DNA of 64,000 nucleotides from Acaudatibacter sp963835495 (GTDB lineage: Bacteria; Pseudomonadota; Alphaproteobacteria; Caulobacterales; Caulobacteraceae): positions 1,674,001 to 1,738,000 of the forward strand of contig CAWIFQ010000003.1 in the NCBI GenBank assembly GCA_963835495.1. The letters are read 5' to 3'. The notes under the pieces are model-generated. The model was given only the letters and a program-made list of their open reading frames with translations, was not told the origin of the DNA and ran no database searches. Within the stretch, counting starts at the first letter, position 1; each line of letters begins with the position of its first letter. A program made the translations under genes and the position numbers. Shown one piece after another: positions 63,213 to 64,000 of this stretch.

Positions 63213-64000
63213 ATGAAGCGCCCTCTCGACCGTTACATGCGCGTCGCTCTAAGCCGGCTCCGCAATTGGCGCCACAACGGCGGCACCGTCGCGATCATCA
63301 CGGCCCTCCTGATCGTCCCGATGACGTTCGCGCTGGGTCTCGCCTACGACTACACCATGGCGTCGAACCGCAAGGACCAGATCAACGGCATGGCGGACTC
63401 CGCGACACTCGGAGCGGTGACGCCAGCCATGATGATGCAGTCGACCGCGACCGCCCAGGCGCGGGCGACCACGCTGTTCCTCGACCAGGTGCAGAACGTC
63501 TCCGGCGCCACGGTTTCGGCCGGCGACGTCGCCGTCACCGTGACCGACACGCCCTTCGGCGCGACGATCACCCGCAATGTGACCCTGACCTACAAGGCGT
63601 TCTCGCCGAACGTCTTCGCCGGCGTCCTGGGGCTGCCGGCCTTCCAGATCGGCGGCAACTCGTCGGCGACATCGGGCGGCGCGCCGAACATCGACTTCTA
63701 CCTGATGCTCGACACCTCGCCGTCGATGGAGATCGCGGCCACGACCGCCGGCCTGAACACCCTGTCCGCCGACACGGGCTACGTCAACTCATCGGACAGG
63801 AACTGCACGTTTGGCTGCCACCAGAGCAACGCGACGCCCCTCACATCGTGCAGCAACGCCCCGTCGCACAGGGACCCGGCGACTGGTCTGATGACGACCG
63901 CGTGCCAGTTCGTGACGTCGTCAGCCCAGAAAATCCCCTGCACCAGTTCGGGGACCTACAGCGACCACACGGCCTTCACCTCGTCCAGCACCTTCCCGCT
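63213..64000 (+). CDS. TadG-like pilus-assembly protein, second copy, 3' truncated by window
   Basis: The reading frame is open to the end of the window (262 codons visible). The N-terminal segment TVAIITALLIVPMTFALGLA and YDYTMASNRKDQINGMAD parallel the TadG-like protein at 58.9 kb. The von Willebrand A metal site is DTSPSM and the following Cys pair is CTFGCHQSN. It is the third gene of the plus-strand Tad set. The rest of the gene lies outside the window. Confidence 0.87.
   Translation, partial: MKRPLDRYMRVALSRLRNWRHNGGTVAIITALLIVPMTFALGLAYDYTMASNRKDQINGMADSATLGAVTPAMMMQSTATAQARATTLFLDQVQNVSGATVSAGDVAVTVTDTPFGATITRNVTLTYKAFSPNVFAGVLGLPAFQIGGNSSATSGGAPNIDFYLMLDTSPSMEIAATTAGLNTLSADTGYVNSSDRNCTFGCHQSNATPLTSCSNAPSHRDPATGLMTTACQFVTSSAQKIPCTSSGTYSDHTAFTSSSTFP

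Noticed and set aside
1..64000. Prophage, insertion sequence, integron or tRNA-linked island
   Set aside because: No transposase, integrase, phage structural gene, tRNA or flanking direct repeat was found on reading both strands.

Overview
The window is high-GC DNA, densely packed and free of rRNA, tRNA, phage and insertion-sequence signals. It looks like accessory chromosome of an alphaproteobacterium. Three large TonB-dependent receptors, many oxygenases, hydantoinase genes and Tad pilus genes suggest a Caulobacterales- or Sphingomonadales-type catabolic generalist (Phenylobacterium-like). That placement is inference from gene content only.

Layout. (1) 1-1.1 kb, plus strand: the end of a TauD/TfdA dioxygenase and an SDR. 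(2) 8.2-1.1 kb, minus strand: TonB receptor, allophanate hydrolase, Rieske oxygenase (frameshifted), DODA-type extradiol dioxygenase and isochorismatase-family hydrolase. (3) 17.7-8.6 kb, minus strand: IclR regulator, hydantoinase/oxoprolinase A and B (both frameshifted), cupin, VOC protein, MFS transporter, amidohydrolase, flavin reductase and a second VOC protein. (4) 17.9-20.6 kb: AraC regulator, TauD dioxygenase and a divergent isochorismatase-family hydrolase. (5) 20.6-30.0 kb: a self-contained module of cyclase-family hydrolase, TetR regulator, two convergent VOC paralogues, Baeyer-Villiger monooxygenase, SDR, TonB receptor and luciferase-like monooxygenase. Its three divergent promoter regions hold seven copies of one 16-bp palindrome with half-site CRTAACR, which I read as the operator of the local TetR protein. 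(6) 30.0-30.8 kb: a CsoR/RcnR/FrmR-family metal sensor with an operator-like site, a small hypothetical gene and two opposed terminator hairpins. (7) 31.0-36.1 kb, plus strand: CMO-like Rieske oxygenase, Cys/Met-type PLP enzyme and a two-subunit HcnB/OoxA plus DAO-type oxidase. (8) 37.3-45.9 kb: two operons meeting tail to tail. One encodes DegT aminotransferase, methyltransferase, phytanoyl-CoA-type dioxygenase, methyltransferase, GNAT and FemAB-like acyltransferase. The other encodes a SPINDLY/OGT-type TPR glycosyltransferase, a TauD oxygenase and an aldo/keto reductase. Together they look like a glycan- or small-molecule-tailoring island. (9) 46.1-56.8 kb: thiolase, a long inverted repeat and a DUF1993 protein, then a heavily damaged block (permease, aminotransferase, TonB receptor) with an intact aminotransferase paralogue next to it. 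(10) 57.0-64.0 kb: SNase-like lipoprotein, dicarboxylate symporter and two mirror-image sets of TadE/TadF/TadG-type pilus genes.

Working together. Regions 2, 3, 5 and 7 each look like one complete catabolic unit with uptake or transport, oxygenation, hydrolysis and its own regulator. None of the substrates can be named from sequence alone. Region 5 is the strongest candidate for an undescribed system because the regulator, its sites and its enzymes are all visible.

Caveat. At least ten genes carry one-base indels, and the permease also has an in-frame stop. Isolated single indels in otherwise well-kept genes look like consensus errors. The cluster of lesions at 48-54 kb could be genuine decay. 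The frameshifted genes are listed as pseudogenes with that uncertainty stated.
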